Of a stretch of 64,000 nucleotides of DNA, positions 63,563-64,000 are shown piece by piece. Numbering within the stretch: the stretch's first letter is position 1; each line of letters opens with the position of its first letter. The DNA is from Cylindrotheca closterium (taxonomy: Eukaryota; Bacillariophyta; Bacillariophyceae; Bacillariales; Bacillariaceae). Below the pieces are notes generated by a model, which saw only the letters and a program-made list of their open reading frames with translations, was not told the DNA's origin and searched no databases. A program made the position numbers and the translations under genes. The stretch spans positions 310,001 through 374,000 of the forward strand of contig CAKOGP040001557.1 of the NCBI GenBank assembly GCA_933822405.4, read 5' to 3'.

Positions 63563-64000
63563 GATGTTACAAGATCCGAATATAACACAACGTTAGTAGT
63601 ATCTGAAGTGAACTGTTAAACGATTAGTTTACAGTCCTCCGCAAATGGTCTGGTTCTCATCAATCTTTCCGCAAGAGCTTCAGGATGATGACAATGTGAG
63701 ATTGGTGTGGCGGGGCTTCTGGTCGGCACCTGTTCGCATGTGCTGAGAGCATCTGCTAACGTACGTCAGGACTGCATGTGATCGGCATCAGGCCGCAACT
63801 TATTTAAGGCTGTGCACAATTGTTTCTCCAAACAAACCTGATCCTGTACGCATGTTTTCAGCATCTGCTAAAGTACGTCAGGACTGCATGTGATTTGCAA
63901 CAGTCCGTGCCACTCATTTAAAAGACTGCGAACAATTCTTTGTCCAAACGAACGTCTTCCTGTACGCATATGCTGAGCATCTGCTAAAGTACGCCAGGAC
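63563..64000. other. Right-edge region with tandem repeat
   Basis: 438 bp upstream of the membrane glycoprotein. Three repeats with a period of about 112-116 bp begin near 63735, 63848 and 63963. The core is CGCATRTGCTGAGCATCTGC followed by TAAMGTACGTCAGGACTGC. The repeat runs past the window edge. Confidence 0.75.

Overview
The window looks like nuclear DNA of a diatom (a photosynthetic stramenopile). Several genes encode bipartite plastid-targeting leaders with the diatom ASAF-type cleavage motif (triose-phosphate translocator at 15077-16606, SAP-like protein at 17408-17935, carrier at 49144-50349). One lumen-type FKBP carries a twin-arginine signal. Secreted proteins have Ser/Lys repeats that end in silaffin-like RRxL motifs. 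Introns are few, short and GT-AG. No rRNA, prophage, CRISPR array or bacterial-style operon was seen. A pennate diatom is my guess, not something the sequence proves. Layout, left to right: (1) 1-7.5 kb holds six paralogous genes for tiny secreted silaffin-like proteins, in both orientations, with the outer end duplicated (1-1172 resembles 6113-7354). (2) 7.5-14.4 kb holds NADPH-cytochrome P450 reductase, divergent from a secreted thioredoxin-domain protein, then a large secreted gametolysin-like metalloprotease with a Pro/Thr/Ser stalk, whose zinc motif is split by three introns and a 16-nt microexon. (3) 15-24 kb holds a plastid triose-phosphate translocator, a small SAP-like plastid protein, a Golgi-type fucosyltransferase-like protein, a polytopic membrane protein and two unknown genes. 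(4) 24-30.5 kb holds two apparently identical tandem copies of a secreted trypsin on a 3,089-bp unit, plus a truncated third unit. (5) 30.8-44.2 kb is a minus-strand run: small membrane protein, DDX11/CHL1 helicase, selenocysteine elongation factor, a 1,594-aa multi-domain membrane protein and TFIIH subunit p52. (6) 44.4-51.9 kb holds a SET-like protein, a carrier with a plastid-type leader and a thylakoid-lumen FKBP. (7) 52-57.8 kb holds two small basic paralogs in a decaying tandem array, a dual-specificity phosphatase-like protein, an LRR protein and a type I membrane protein. (8) 58.4-64 kb holds a receptor-type guanylate cyclase, a fold-back (MITE-like) element, a membrane protein with a frameshifting duplication, and a tandem repeat running off the right edge. 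Most genes are unrelated housekeeping or surface genes. Two threads link parts of the window. The first is a cell-surface/secreted programme: silaffin-like proteins, gametolysin, trypsins and the 1,594-aa receptor-like protein, the last two sharing an apparently homologous Cys/GDG domain. The second is plastid traffic: the triose-phosphate translocator, the carrier and the lumen FKBP. The best candidate for an undescribed system is the silaffin-like RRxL family array with its shared promoter signature. All coordinates and splice sites were read by eye; functional names rest on recognised motifs, not on database searches.
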